Positions 33,801 through 46,286 of a stretch of DNA of 64,000 nucleotides are shown here, piece by piece; position 1 is the first letter of the stretch, and every line of letters begins with the position of its first letter. This DNA comes from Ursus arctos (lineage: Eukaryota > Chordata > Mammalia > Carnivora > Ursidae): contig NW_026622763.1 in the NCBI RefSeq assembly GCF_023065955.2, forward strand, positions 80,953,299 through 81,017,298, in the 5' to 3' direction. The notes under the pieces are model-generated. The model ran no database searches. It saw nothing but the letters and a program-made list of their open reading frames with translations, and had not been told where the DNA came from. The position numbers and the translations under genes were made by a program.

Positions 33801-36590
33801 TATATTAGCTCTAGAGCTGCATGGTCTCTCTAAAAAGGCAGCCCCATGGAGCGGCAAGGAAATCCAGGTTTCCATCCAGTTTTTCCTTTTCTTGAGAGAG
33901 AGTTTGGTCCCTGGGGCAACACAGACTCACCTTGATGCTAGGAGGATCTAGCCTCAGTTCAGTTGGGTATTGACATAAAGTGGATCAGCACATTAAGAAG
34001 GGTTAGACTTAAAAGTTTTGAGTTCTCTCACAAGACTGCATCATTTCTTTCCCCCAAGTTAACATATACCTCTCGGAGGCCACCAGCCTCCTTGGAATTT
34101 CTTATCAAGGCTCTAGATAAGCCATGCATTATTTTTCTTCACTACAGTCTCTACACACAAAAGGCAATCTTTATGTTATTCCTTGTCATATTTGAGCAAG
34201 TTTTGCAGAGGAAAGGGCTTTTGGGGAGGGATGAGTTACCACGTGCTGACTCTGGAGAAGGCAGGATGATGGGGGGAATAAAGAGGGAACAGGGTGGGGA
34301 TGTGAGCCATGCAACTTCAGCTGAAAAGTAAAATGTGGTCTTACGCCTTTGTTCCCGAGGTGCAGCAGTGGTTGGTGGTTTTTTTGCTAGGTAGAGGAGA
34401 ACCTCAATTTAGGAGTCTTTCTCCAGGGCTCTTCCACCAGCTTACAATATGAGCCATCATGCACCTTAATATTGCTATGTTCCCACTCTCTGGCCTTCAC
34501 TCTGTCAGACTTTTCCTCAGTTACAACTTAATGTCCATATTTGCCTGTCCAGGTAAACAGGCTACCTTCATTTGAATTTTACCGTCTAGTGTTGCGGGTT
34601 CAATCTTTTTATTGCTGTTGGAAGGATAAAGCCTTCTATGCTTTCTAATCAACTGGAAAAAACTTTAATTTTTCTGTTGCTGAGAAGACAGTTTCTTAAC
34701 AGGTGCATAGTTATGACAGGTTCGACTAAGTGGAATGAGAAAAACCATGTTTTCTGGTTAGCCATACTTGTATTTTTGCCTGGCGAAACCTAGAAGTAGA
34801 AACGAAAGAGGTTGGGCTGGCTGAAATAATTTGCAAAAATGTAAGAAAGTGTTCAGAGAATCTGAGAAACATTGTGGGATTGTCCATCATCTTGCAATAA
34901 AAGGAGATTCACACCTATTTAAGGACTTTTTGCTTTTCAACATCGACATAATTAGAAATAAATGCAGCGATATTTCTTTTTTTAACAAGAAGAAAGCATA
35001 TTGAAAGCTTTGACAGTTGATAAAGTGATGACATTCTAGTGACAAATGGCAGATCCTTGCCTGATGGGATTTATTGTATGGAGTTTTACTAGGAGCCTCC
35101 TTTGAAAGTGTGCTTTCCTAGGGGAGATTTTGTCTGAATGTCCAGTGTTGTGTATTTTCAAGTCATAGTTTTATGCTTGTGTTTGGTCTCACTGATATAA
35201 AAATGCAAATATGCTTTTTAGTTTGTAGGTGTCTTTAAGCTTTGCAGGAGTGTCCTTTTTTTCATGATAGACTTTATTCAAGCCCTTAATGTCTAGGCTG
35301 GGGAGCAGATGGCGATCAGAGAGCACAGATCTATAGGGCAGTGATCACTGTGCAGCCTGCTTGGAAGTCCTTTATTTCTAGGTCTGTTTTCCAATGGAGA
35401 TAAGGGTATGAAGAAAATGGGGAAGAAGAGATAAAAAAGTAGCTTTCCTCTTTTTTCTTTTTCATTGCCTAGTTCATTTTAAATTACTTTCCCAATAGTA
35501 TTTAGAAAAGTAAAGGGCTCAGTAAAGTCCTCTGCCTTTCAGGTATTATTACTTCTTAAAGTAGATGTTGGCGTGCCTTGAGCACCTACCAAGTTTCAAG
35601 TACATTTGAGTAATAAAGATCTTTTCTTATTTCTGAGAAGTCAGCAACAGCATAAGACTTGTAACAAAGCACCTTAGTAGCTCGATGGATCATTCTCTCA
35701 ACTTCTTTCTCTGAGATCACTGACAAAGTCCAGTCTTATTGATTTCCATCCAAAAGCAGACATTCATTAGAATGGCAGCTTGCCATGGCAAAGTAATGGC
35801 TATCCCAAGTTACTTCTTCATCCTCAATACTGAAGTTACAGACCTATTGTTACTGAAAAGCAGCCAATGGTGGATGTTTAGATTAGTTTCCTTTTAATTG
35901 TCAGAAATTTTTATACTTCTGAGACATAGAAGAGCAGCTATTACATTGAAAGCAATTTTCCGAAGGAAATATTTTACTGTTTTTGTAAAAACGATACTGC
36001 TTATTATAAAATTCAAAGTCAGTCCAAAAAAGTACAGAGGAAAAAGTTAAAAATTACCATCCAGAAGTCGCCATTAGTAACATTTGTAAACTTAATTCAG
36101 AGAACTCTCTATGCTTACAGATGGAAGGTTTGGTAGATCATTTACAAAAGGGAGATTATTCTATAATGATATTTTAAGCATAAATGATTAAATTTAACAA
36201 ACTTGGCATTTAATAAATATTAAATTTAATGAAAGAGAAGTGAAATGAAAGAAATTGATGAAGGTCAGATGAATATTTCTTCATGATGAAATGTTACTTG
36301 CTGAACAATGAAGAACGTTGTTGAGAGTGATTAAAAAAAAGAATGTTTCAACTAGATTGTATATTAGAATGAAGAAGAAATTAACATAATTATCCTTCTC
36401 CCACTTTCTTCCTTACCTGTTAGTTACAATATTCTTTTTACATTGTCAAGGTTTATAACATTGTATTTTGTTCAATCCTTACGGTTCCCATAATTTAAAC
36501 TTAAGGGGTTCGGTGCCCAACTTGAGTCCTTTTACCATGGCTTCTCCATTCCTCCTGAATTATTTGCATTTCACTTGACTGGAATTAACT
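33801..36590. other. Intronic DNA, no recognised element
   Basis: No coding or repeat family was named here. The 122-codon frame at 33963-34331 shows no domain and is probably chance. Confidence 0.5.
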
Positions 36591-37860
36591 GAAAAGTTTG
36601 TTGTTCAAGGTAGATTTTTGAGTGTTGTAGTTCATGAATTCTTGAATGCACAAAAATGTTTGTTTATTGCCATTATACTTGAAGAATACCTTGGCTGGAT
36701 ATAAAATTTTTGGAGCATACTTCCCCCAGGACTGTATGGGGATGGTCCCACTGTCGCCGGACATTGAGAATTGCTGTGGATGAGCCAGAGGCAGCCTAGT
36801 TTTCTCTCTTTAGAGAAATTGCTTCTTCTGGCTTAACATGATTATATGGCTTTTCCATATCCGTAGCTTCCCCAAGATTAATAACACTATTCATATTAAT
36901 GGTGCTTTATAAAGTTTTCCAGGAACATGGTTTGTTTGAGATGGAAATTCAAGGCTTTCTTTGATTTTAGGAAATTTACGTTCCATTTTTGTCTATTTTT
37001 TCTTGTCCATGTTATTTATTCTCTTCTTCAGGAATAATAACAGTGTGTATACATGGTCTTCTGTATCTGTCATTTCTGTATCATTTTATTATTAATTCCT
37101 GATGTGTTTTTTCTTTTTCTGTTTCCAGCTTGATTTGCATCTTTAGAACACTCATTTTTTTTTTTTATTTAATAATGATTTTTTGTTATATTATGTTAGT
37201 CACCATACAGTACATCCCCGGTTTTCGATGTAAGGCTCGATGATTCATTAGTTGTGTATAACACCCAGTGCACCATGCAATATGTGCCCTCCTTACTACC
37301 CATCACCGGTCTATCCCATTCCCCCACCCCCCTCCCCTCTGTAGCCCTCAGTTTGTTTCTCATAGTCCATAGTCTCTCATGTTTCATTCCCCCTTCTGAT
37401 TACCCCCCCTTTCTTTATCCCTTTCTTCCCCTACTGATCATTCTAGTTCTTATGTTCCATAGATGAGAGAAATCATATGATAGTTGTCTTTCTCTGCTTG
37501 ACTTATTTCACTAAGCATTATCTCCTCCAGTGCCGTCCATGTTGTAGCAAATGTTAAGAACTCATTTTTTCTGATTGCTGAGTAATATTCCATTGTATAT
37601 ATGGACCACAACTTCTTAATCCAGTCATCTGTTGCAGGGCATCTCGTCTCCTTCCACGATTTAGCTATTGTGGACATTGCTGCTATGAACATTGGGGTGC
37701 ATATGGCCCTTCTCTTCACTACGTCTGTATCTTTGGGGTAAACACCCAGTTAGAACACTCATTTTTTATTCCATTTTTTCCCTCCTTAGCTTTGCCAGCT
37801 TCCTTTTTATCTTATTCTATTCTTTTATGATGTTTCTTTGAGCTCTTTTTCAAAAAGAGG
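36590..37860 (-). mobile_element. Possible old L1 5'-region fragment, antisense, split by a young L1
   Basis: CTTGGCTGGATATAAAATTT, TCCATTTTTGTCTATTTTTT, then after the young L1 TCTTTGAGCTCTTTTTC resembles the antisense 5'/ORF1 region of old L1. The match is by style and order only. The young L1 at 37161-37749 interrupts it. Confidence 0.4.
37161..37749 (-). mobile_element. Young carnivore L1 3' end, antisense, 5'-truncated
   Basis: 3' UTR (ATTATGTTAGTCACCATACA, then ACCCCCCTCCCCTCTGTAGC) and the last 89+ codons of ORF2 ending KDNYHMISLIYGT (37450-37719). An exact 18-bp target-site duplication, TTAGAACACTCATTTTTT, is found at 37143-37160 and 37750-37767. Its 3' UTR differs from the 31-kb copy and is closer to those at 1.9, 20.6 and 41.7 kb. 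Confidence 0.97.
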
Positions 37861-40800
37861 TCATGTCTATAATTTCTTTGCGGTGAAAGGGAAGTATTTA
37901 TCTGAGCATTTCCTCTGTTTCCTTGTGATGGATATCCTTCATCTCCCCTGGCTTTGGTACTTTCCTTGTTTCTTCTTTTGTATCTATGCTCTAGTCCCTT
38001 GTTCTTTTCTTTTTGGTTGTGATGACTCCATGCCTGGGACCAGCTGTTTGCTGAAGCATTGTGTGGGAGGAGAGGGAGTGGCAACAGGGAGGGAGCAGTG
38101 AACCAGGGCCCCACAGCTTGTCTAGGTTTGTTGCCCTGTTCACTCTTCACAGTCTGTTCCTCTCCTTGGGAGAGGCCATCTTCCTGGGGGCACGAGGGGG
38201 TCAGTGGAGCTCATTGCAGAGCTCCTGGGAGCTCTATGTGTTGAACAGAAGTTTGCCCTGTTACCTTCCTTTGCCCCCTATAGTTCACATCTGAAAGGTC
38301 CTTTGACCAGTTCAGATTCTGGGGAGATACATATTGGCTCAGAGTTTTCAGTATTCAGCGTCATGATTATTGGTAACTTGAAATTAAGACCATTTTCTTT
38401 TCGTAGGGTATGTGGAATAGTTTTTTGTTCCTCTGTTTTTTTTTTTTTTATTCTCGTTGTGTACGAGGAATTCATAATCTGTGTAAGGAAAGGGACATGG
38501 AAGAAAAACCAATGACAGGCTTAAGACAGAAAATGAGAGGGAGGGAAACATTTTCAGTTCGTGAAAGTACTTTGAGCACTACACATTTCTCTTAGGTATT
38601 GTTGTCATGGCAGTAGCCTTGGATTTGTAGAATTGATGAGTCAGTAACAATGACGATCTATTAATTAGGAACCTTCAGTGAGTTATCCAGTGCTAGGTGG
38701 AGATGACTGGGGTTGGGCTATTCGGATCATTGCTTCAGTGACACTTGTGGTGAAATTTGGGCAATTCTAGAAAATAATGTGATGCCTAGAATGCAGATAA
38801 AAGAGCTAAAGAGAACTGATATCCATGTGCTTGTTATTTCAGGTTATGAAATTAAAAAATTAGAATTATCTTCTTTTTTTAAAAAAGCTGTTTAATGTCC
38901 TCTTAAAGAATAAGCAAACTAAAATTATTTTTTAGTTAAGAATTATAGGATGACCAGGCATAAGGCACAGAAAAAAGGAAAAAGCCTCATTATGCTATTA
39001 CTTCACTCATCCTTTCTGATTTTGGATTGTAGTTTAGTGTGTGTATTCAAATTATTAGTCATCTCAAAAATATCCTCTGGTTTTAGATATTATTAGTCAC
39101 CCAAAAGGCTAAGTGCCATTACATGGCCTCAGGATTTTTAAAATTGTGTGTAAAAATAGAGCAATTTATAATAATGATCTGACCCTCTGAGCATGCATGT
39201 GAAAACACCCTAGGATAACCTATTTCAGAATTATTAAATGTTCTAAATATTCTAGCACTGTAATATATTTTCTTTGATGAAAAAATAAGAACTCTGAAAA
39301 AGATTTTATCTTATTGAGCGAAAAAATGTCTGGAAGGGGCTTTATAATATGAATGTTCTTTGGTGCAGTGGGACACTGGTCTTGGCTTTCCTTAGATCCG
39401 CTGTTGGTGTTATTGCTCATGAATTCCGCCTTTCTGTGTGCAAATACATTTCTTAAACAATAGGAGAAGGTGGAAGTAAGAAAGGGAAGATGTTCGTTGA
39501 AATTGTTAATTCAGAATTCAGAAATTCATTGTGAATTCAGAAATATGTTTTAAAATAATTATCAAAACAAACAAGATTGATTTTTTTCCAGCCATGGTAG
39601 TTTTGGTGATTGAAAACCAATATTTGTTTTTTTTAAAAAAAAATCCAATTTAAATTTGTAGATTATTCCAGTGAAGGGTATGGGATGGTATCACTTACCA
39701 TGTTCTTTTGAAACCAGTTATCAGCCATGACAGCTCCCTGTGGGGTTGACTTAACCTTGCGCCGCACACATCCCTCTCTGTCCTTATGTAGCTCCACAGA
39801 AAATCAGTGCGTGGGAGGATTTTGTTTGTCTCATGCCTTTATCTTCGTTCCATTAGCTGTCTAGTTCGAGGGTTAAATATTTTGGTAATAAAGTCAGAGA
39901 TTGTTCAAATCCTGTCTGGTCTATTACGGTTTGTTATATTTCTGAACTTTTCTTTTCCGTACTTTGGTGTTCTCCAAGAACTTCTTTTCCTTTCTAAGTT
40001 TTACTCTTTTAATAGAAATGGACTCCTACATGAACATTGGAGTCTAAAAGTGGCCTAATAAGCCTGCTATTTTTAGGGAAGGAGAAAGTTGCCTTTTGTT
40101 CTCTCTGTGCTTTTCACTTCCCACATGTTCTTTAGACTTTTTTCCCCCTCTGGTCTTGGTAGTGAGAGCTTTCTAATTCCAGATGCCTTTTCCTTGGTCA
40201 TTTCTGGCTCCATTTATCTCATATTCAAAATTTTTAATGTCAGAATTGGACTGGGCTCTCCTGTTTCTATTATTGACAGATATTTTGGATTTCTTTTCTT
40301 CTAATTTATTAAAATTATGAAATATTATATATAAAGGAGTAGAAACATGTTTTTATAGTTTAAGAAATAATAATGAAATGGACATTCATATATACTCAGC
40401 ATGCAGGTTGAGAAACAGAACATTCCTAGTGTCTAAGCTCGTGTAGGAGATTTGGGAGTTGTTTTTTGTTTGTTTGCTTGTTTGTTTACCAAAAAACAAA
40501 CCCAGAGACAAACCCAACAAAACAGTAATAAGTACATAACAATAGAATTTTCAGAAGAAAATGAAGAAAATGCAGATGCATGTTTATTTCTTGCATTCCA
40601 TAAAAAAAGAAAGCTGTGTAGGATTGTAAGAAGGATTAGTACTGAAAGGGTTTGGCTGCTGACTTACTGAAATTAGAAATAGAGTAAAATGAAGATTTCA
40701 AACATATACGTAAATATTCAGTGAACTGACACCGAGCATATCTTTGTCCGATGTTCTAAGGAATGATTAGAAATGTCCTATATTGGTCCCTCAGCTAGAG

Positions 40801-40905
40801 AACACATGACTTCTCTTTACTTCATTGACTCCTGGTCCTTGAGAATACATACTAGTAGCATTTCCGTGTCTTACAATTTGTTATAGAGAGCCCATTAAGA
40901 AATTA
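37861..40905. other. Intronic DNA, no recognised element
   Basis: Short open frames around 37838-38515 overlap in several phases with no recognisable protein. GC rises locally near 38040-38230 without CpG enrichment. Confidence 0.5.
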
Positions 40906-40910
40906 TGTGT

Positions 40911-40938
40911 ACACACACACACACACACACACACACAC
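40911..40938 (+). repeat. (AC)14 microsatellite
   Basis: Fourteen uninterrupted AC units follow TTATGTGT. Likely length-polymorphic. Confidence 0.97.
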
Positions 40939-41020
40939 TCCTTTCATAAAGCTAGGTAGAGGTTGAAATAGTAAAGAGGCGTGCTCTTAGAGTAATTTTA
41001 CTATCACATCTGTTCTAGTG

Positions 41021-41182
41021 TTTTTTCTCTCTCTCTCCTTCCTCCCTTCCTCCCTTCCTCCCTTCCTTCCTCCCTCCCTCCCTCCCTCCCTCCCTCCCTC
41101 CTTTCCTTCCTTCCTTCCTTCCTTCCTTCCTTCCTTCCTTCCTTCCTTCCTTCCTTCCTTCCTTCCTTCCTTCCTTCCTTTT
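41021..41182 (+). repeat. 162-bp pure pyrimidine tract, (CCTT)n/(CCCT)n
   Basis: Every base from 41021 to 41182 is C or T: CT repeats, then CCTTCCTC and CCCT blocks, then about 18-20 CCTT units. It joins directly to the tail side of an antisense Can-SINE, so it probably grew from the SINE's A/G-rich tail. Poly-Ser/Pro/Phe/Leu frames through it are artefacts. Confidence 0.97.
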
Positions 41183-41346
41183 AGAGAGAGGGCAAGCAGC
41201 AGTTGAGGGGGGTGGAGAAGGGCAGAGGGAGGACCTTAACCAGACTCCACGCCCAGTAGAGGGCTGGATCTCATGACCCTGAGATCATGACCTGAACTGA
41301 AGTCAAGAGTCCCTACACGTAACCGACTGAGCCACTCAGGTGCCCC
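41181..41346 (-). mobile_element. Can-SINE, antisense, tail replaced by the pyrimidine tract
   Basis: TTAGAGAGAGGGCAAGCAGC, then CATGACCCTGAGATCATGAC and AACCGACTGAGCCACTCAGG. The usual AATAAA-type tail is not present; its place is taken by the CCTT array. No clear target-site duplication. Confidence 0.93.
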
Positions 41347-41704
41347 GTTCATTCTTCTGTCAGCCATACATTCCCACTCTTTATGTGCAGACTGCCTGGG
41401 ATTGGCTTTTGACTTCATGGATACTTACCTAAAGATGGAGACAGAAAGTAGCCTGAGTCTCAGTTTTCTTGCTGCCATGTATTGTCTCAGGCCTCACCTT
41501 CCTTACCTGGGCTGAGCTCTACTTTTAGGACCCTCAGGTTCCTGTGGATTCCCCAGGCTGGAGTATGATGTGCCATCTTGTCTTTTATTGCTTCTGAACT
41601 TACTGGCTTGTGGACTCATCATTAACACAGCTATGTTAGGATACCTCTTCTGTGTAGGCAATATTACCAAAAACTGTGGATGTAACATGGCACCCGCCAT
41701 TTCT

Positions 41705-42225
41705 TTTTTTTTTTTTTAATTAATGATTTTTTATTATATTATGTTAGTCACCATACAGTACATCCCCAGTTTCCGATGTAAAGCTCGATGATTCATTAGT
41801 TGCGTATAACACCCAGTGCACCATGCAATACGTGCCCTCCTTACTACCCATCACCAGTCTATCCCATTCCCCTACCCCCCTCCCGTCTGAGGCCCTCAGT
41901 TTGTTTCTCATAGTCCATAGTCTCTCATGTTTCATTCCCCCCTTCTGATTACCCCCCCTTTCTTTATCCCTTTCTTCCCCTACTGATCTTCCTAGTTCTT
42001 ATGTTCCATAGATGAGAGAAATCATATGATATTTGTCTTTCTCTGCTTGACTTATTTCACTTAGCATTATCTCCTCCAGTGCCGTCCATGTTGCAGCAAA
42101 TGTTGAGAATTCGTTCTTTCTGATAGCTGAGTAATATTCCATTGTATATATGGACCACAACTTCTTAATCCAGTCATCTGTTGAAGGGCATCTCGGCTCC
42201 TTCCATGATTTAGCTATTGTGGACA
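41705..42225 (-). mobile_element. Young carnivore L1 3' end, antisense, 5'-truncated
   Basis: Poly-T, 3' UTR (TAGTCACCATACAGTACATC, then CCCCTACCCCCCTCCCGTCT), then the last part of ORF2. An exact 16-bp target-site duplication, GGCACCCGCCATTTCT, is found at 41689-41704 and 42226-42241. Confidence 0.97.
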
Positions 42226-42241
42226 GGCACCCGCCATTTCT

Positions 42242-43695
42242 ATGGGATGGTACTCTGGAGAGTCTCCTTTGCTTATCTGGTGTTCACATGCGGGTGTGAT
42301 CTCTAGACTCTATGCATTTCAACTCGTAGATATTCTTTTGTCTCAGAATTTAAGCTCTACCAGACTATTAGCTTCTGGATTTTTCTCCTCATGTAGTCCA
42401 TTCCATTTTCTACCCCTATTGTGAGTACCAAACCTGTATGTGAATCAGTTCATTTAGGATCTTTCTCCTTCCCTATCATTTCCAACTCATGATTTGAAAA
42501 CTTACTGTTGATACATAGTGAATTTGCCACTATGGATCACATAGTTAATTGTTAGAATTTTCACGAGGGTTCTAAAAATGTCTGGTTTTAAGATTAAGCT
42601 AAAAATAGTTTCTCTGAAAGGACCTAAATAGCATAGTTTCTCCTTTTTTCTGTGTCAGTCTCTCTGGGATTTGGCTGCTTCTAGAATCTTATAAAGGTTT
42701 TGCTTTTGATCCAAATACTGAGAGGCACTTTAATTGTGATTGTGGGTAGGATTGTCTACATGGACTTAACATTTTAAGACAATTTAATGAAAGTTGTCTG
42801 GCTAGAGGAAAAGCCCATTTATAGAAATTGTCTTAAAACTCTGTTGTTTTAGATATCTGTTATTCTGCTTTTTTCTACCACCGATTTGATTTTAGCACTG
42901 ACATATTATATACATTAAAATAGAAGGAATGTGTGTACCTATAAATTATTTAAAGTGACTTTTAAGACATATAGAGAGGATCAAGTGTCAATAGTTAGTG
43001 ATTTGAGTAGCTTTTAAGAGATAAAAATTCAGTTTTAGCTTTATGCAAAATGTCCAGACTATATAGTTAGACTGGAATAGATTACTCACCTGTGATCACT
43101 ATTTTATACATATCCTTCAAAGTGACATGAAATGCCATCAAATTTGCTTAGCAAAAGCTACGTAAGCAGGATACTTATTTTTTCCTGTTATCTTTGGTTT
43201 CCAGTATCTTTATGATAAAGCATGTTAGTATGACTTTAAGTTTTTGAGTTATTTTTAGTTACAATCAAGTAACGGTTTTGTAATTGTTACCTGATTTTTA
43301 ACACACCACTTAAATAGGCTGGTGTTAACACAGATATAGCTTCAGCAGTTCTTAAATATTAGCTCTTAGATTAGTTTCTATGTAAAAGTTTTTTGTTCAT
43401 TATTACTCTAATCTGCAGAGAAGTTTATCACTTTACATCTTGGAAACTGAGGTGTTTGTTCTTTTTTGGTTGAGGTGCATAGAAACATGTAGAATTAGAA
43501 AAAAACTGTTAAGAGGCTTTTTACACTACGTATGGAATATGGATAGAACTTTTCTTTTAGCACCATTCTCGAAAATATTGGCCGAAGTCATCCCAGTACG
43601 TGGTAGTTGATTATTTCACAAAGTGTGTACCAAATAGATGTGTGTGTTAACTATCCCCAACTCCCAGCTTAGCACAGGTATATTTTTAGGGTAGG
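42242..43695. other. Intronic DNA, unique
   Basis: AT-rich, nothing recognised. Confidence 0.5.
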
Positions 43696-43699
43696 AGAT

Positions 43700-44035
43700 G
43701 ATGGTAGTCATACTCACATTCACTATTTTAAATTTGGAAGTGTCCTTAGAGATCCTATAACCCAACATTCTTGTTACACGATATTGTTCTGCAATATTAT
43801 TGTTCCACAATATTAGGGACTTCTCCAAGGTCTGGGAGATAATCAGTGTCAGAGTCAGGCTAGGAATTGGATCTCTGGATTCCTGTTTACTCATTCATTC
43901 ATTCATTCATTGAAGTTAATTCATTCTACGACAAACACATCTGGGCGCTTGTTTAGTTCAGGCATTCTTTCATAACTGAGGATATAACCGTGAACAAAGT
44001 AAAAAAGGCCAAGTTAGCACTACAATTACCTACAC
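43700..44035 (-). mobile_element. MIR-like patch followed by L2 3' end, antisense
   Basis: 43700-43880 resembles an antisense ancient tRNA-SINE (CTTAGAGATCCTATAACCCA, then CTTCTCCAAGGTCTGGGAGA). 43885-44035 is an L2 3' terminus with a (CATT)5 run at 43891-43911 and GTGAACAAAGTAAAAAAGGC. Both are diverged and the boundaries are approximate. Confidence 0.5.
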
Positions 44036-45165
44036 TGAATCTGAAAGTCCATACCAGTTGGAAGGAATCCCCTTCCCACAGAAGCTACAAATGTTTTTTC
44101 TGATACATTCTATGCTCTTCAGAGGCTCATTATCTTCCTATTATGTTGAAATGGTACATAATTTGGAAGTATGAAAAATTCTCTGGCTAGAGCAACTAGT
44201 TGGGCTTTAGGAACTCAGGGTTTTTTTTGTTTTTGTTTTTTTAACAATCAAAGGCCCAGTGGATCATTTTTTTGATGCCATGAAGTAAGGGATGAATTTG
44301 AAGATCATTTTTATAAGTGGTAATTTAAGAAATGGGTGGTATTTTGTAGAATAGTAATTTTGTACTTGAAGAAACCCTTTAAAAAGTTTTCATTTCCTCC
44401 TCCTCTTGTTGCCATTCTGTGCCCTTGTCTGCCATCTTGGTTTGATGTTACTGCAGAAGTCTGTTTCTAGGTGCTACATTGTGCTAGTTTCTTAAATGCG
44501 TGTACTATTTAGGAAGGACCATGGTTATGAGCTCTAAACTTCCCTCTGTTAGATGTATGAAGGATCCACGATTGCACAGAATGTTGTTTTCCGCTTAGTA
44601 CAGAGAAATCTAGGATGACAATTTCAATGTCTTTTCCTTTATAGGGCTGTCCAGTCCTGTTGTCAGTCTGTCCCGCGGAACCTGCCTTGTGGCCTTGGGG
44701 CTCCGTTTAGCCAGCAGACACCATACAGCCTCAGGTTGGGGTAGCAGCAGCCAGCCAAAGGGTTAGACTCCTCCCAGGTAGAGCAGAAAAAGAGGAAGAA
44801 AGCTACAAAAGATCACTGTGACTGTTGGACAAAATCTTACTCCCGTTGAACTATTATAAGAACATAAAATTGCCGAGTTCACACTAGCATTTGCATAGCA
44901 GATGTTAGGACAAATGATCTATAACTTACAGTAAAACCATTTAAAGAAATGGAAACATTTAGGTAAAAATTACATAGTCTTTGTTAATCCTTTATTTGTC
45001 CCTCCTCTGTTTTATTTGTTCCTTACTCCAGCCGTTAATTGAATGAGTGACGGAAAGTTAGGGCTCCAGGTTTTCATCTGTGGAAGGCCTTTTCTTAGTG
45101 TCTCTGCTGGGCTCTTGCTGTTCTCTCCTGCTGCTAACATTAATTACTTTGCAGATGGCTCTAAT
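44036..45165. other. Intronic DNA, unrecognised
   Basis: Nothing coding. A GC-richer patch at 44640-44780 has no splice-flanked open frame I could assign. Confidence 0.45.
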
Positions 45166-45169
45166 TGAC

Positions 45170-45750
45170 CCAGTAAAAGAACCTTGTCTGTGTTCAGCCC
45201 TGCCCAGGCCCTTCAGTCTCTGCAGCTTCTGAGGCCACAGAAAGTACTGCATGCTTTCCGCCCTGACAGAAAACCGTTTGGCCTTCCAAGCTCTGAGTTC
45301 CCGCTTCTAGTGCGCCCTTCTTTTCCCAGGTTACAGCTCCTTGCTGAACCCTGTGTCCTGCCTGGGCCCAAATCTGCCTTTTGAACGGCACCCCCACCGT
45401 GCCTGAGGCCCTGGCCCAGCTGGACTTTGAGCAGAATTTACCTCCCTGCCTTCACCGCCTGATCCCTCTGTATGTCCTGCTCTTTCCCACCTCTGTTTCC
45501 CGGACCGTATTTGGTCACGAACCTGCCTTGACCTTGCTTTCTTATTGAAAAGTTCCCGATCGCCCTTCATAGTTGAAATGAATTTCTTCTTCGGGGGCAG
45601 CCTGATGCTTTGTTATTCAGCCTCGGCTACCTGTCGCCTGGTCTTATTTTAGGTATGAGATTATAAACACCTCGAGGATATGGACTGGGTTTATTTCTCC
45701 TTGTGTCCTCACACACTCCGTCTAGCTTGAACAACCTCCAGGTGTTCAGG
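45170..45750 (+). mobile_element. L2 LINE, sense, diverged and GC-rich
   Basis: The end reads GAGATTATAAACACCTCGAG, GATATGGACTGGGTTTATTT, CTCCTTGTGTCCTCACAC and then AACAACCTCCAGGTGTTCAG, following the L2 3' end in sense. The preceding part (TGCCTGGGCCC..., CTGCTCTTTCCCACCTCTG) fits L2 more loosely. Short open frames on both strands (45058-45827) belong to this. Confidence 0.55.
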
Positions 45751-45934
45751 GAAGGGTGGGAGCACTGGGGGGGAGGGACAGAGGCAGACAGCCTGGCCTC
45801 TGCTCCCCACCTGCTTGCTGGTGGCATTGCCAGCAGCTGTGATTCCTTTCCTGTCCCGGGGCCTAAAATTAGTCCTTCAATAATTTCTTCCTAAGGGAAC
45901 TGTGTTCCTCTTCTTTTAAAAAGTATAGCTTGTA

Positions 45935-46254
45935 TTGTGGCTTCTTATTTTAAAAGGTAGTATGTATTCATTGTAAAAACTTCAGGAATTCATGGGTGAG
46001 CCAAAGAACGAAAATAAAAACCGATGAAAGTTCCACAGAAAACAATAGCTCACTGTGATATTTGAGTGTATATCTTTGCAGATTTTTTCTTTCTGTAATG
46101 TGTAAACATACTTTTTAAAAGTTACCAAACATAATATTCTCTCATTTGCTTTTTTCACTGAACAATGCTGTAAACATCTTTCCAATTGTCTGTAAAACCG
46201 CATATAAAAAACCAGCTCGTACCTCCATCATCTTCAGAGAACCATCGCGCGCGC

Positions 46255-46286
<32 letters not shown>

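Noticed and set aside
38040..38300. Possible internal promoter or CpG island
   Set aside because: GC is raised, but CpG dinucleotides are few and there is no exon-like structure nearby.
41018..41206. Ser/Pro/Phe/Leu-rich repeat protein
   Set aside because: Direct translation of the CCTT/CCCT array.
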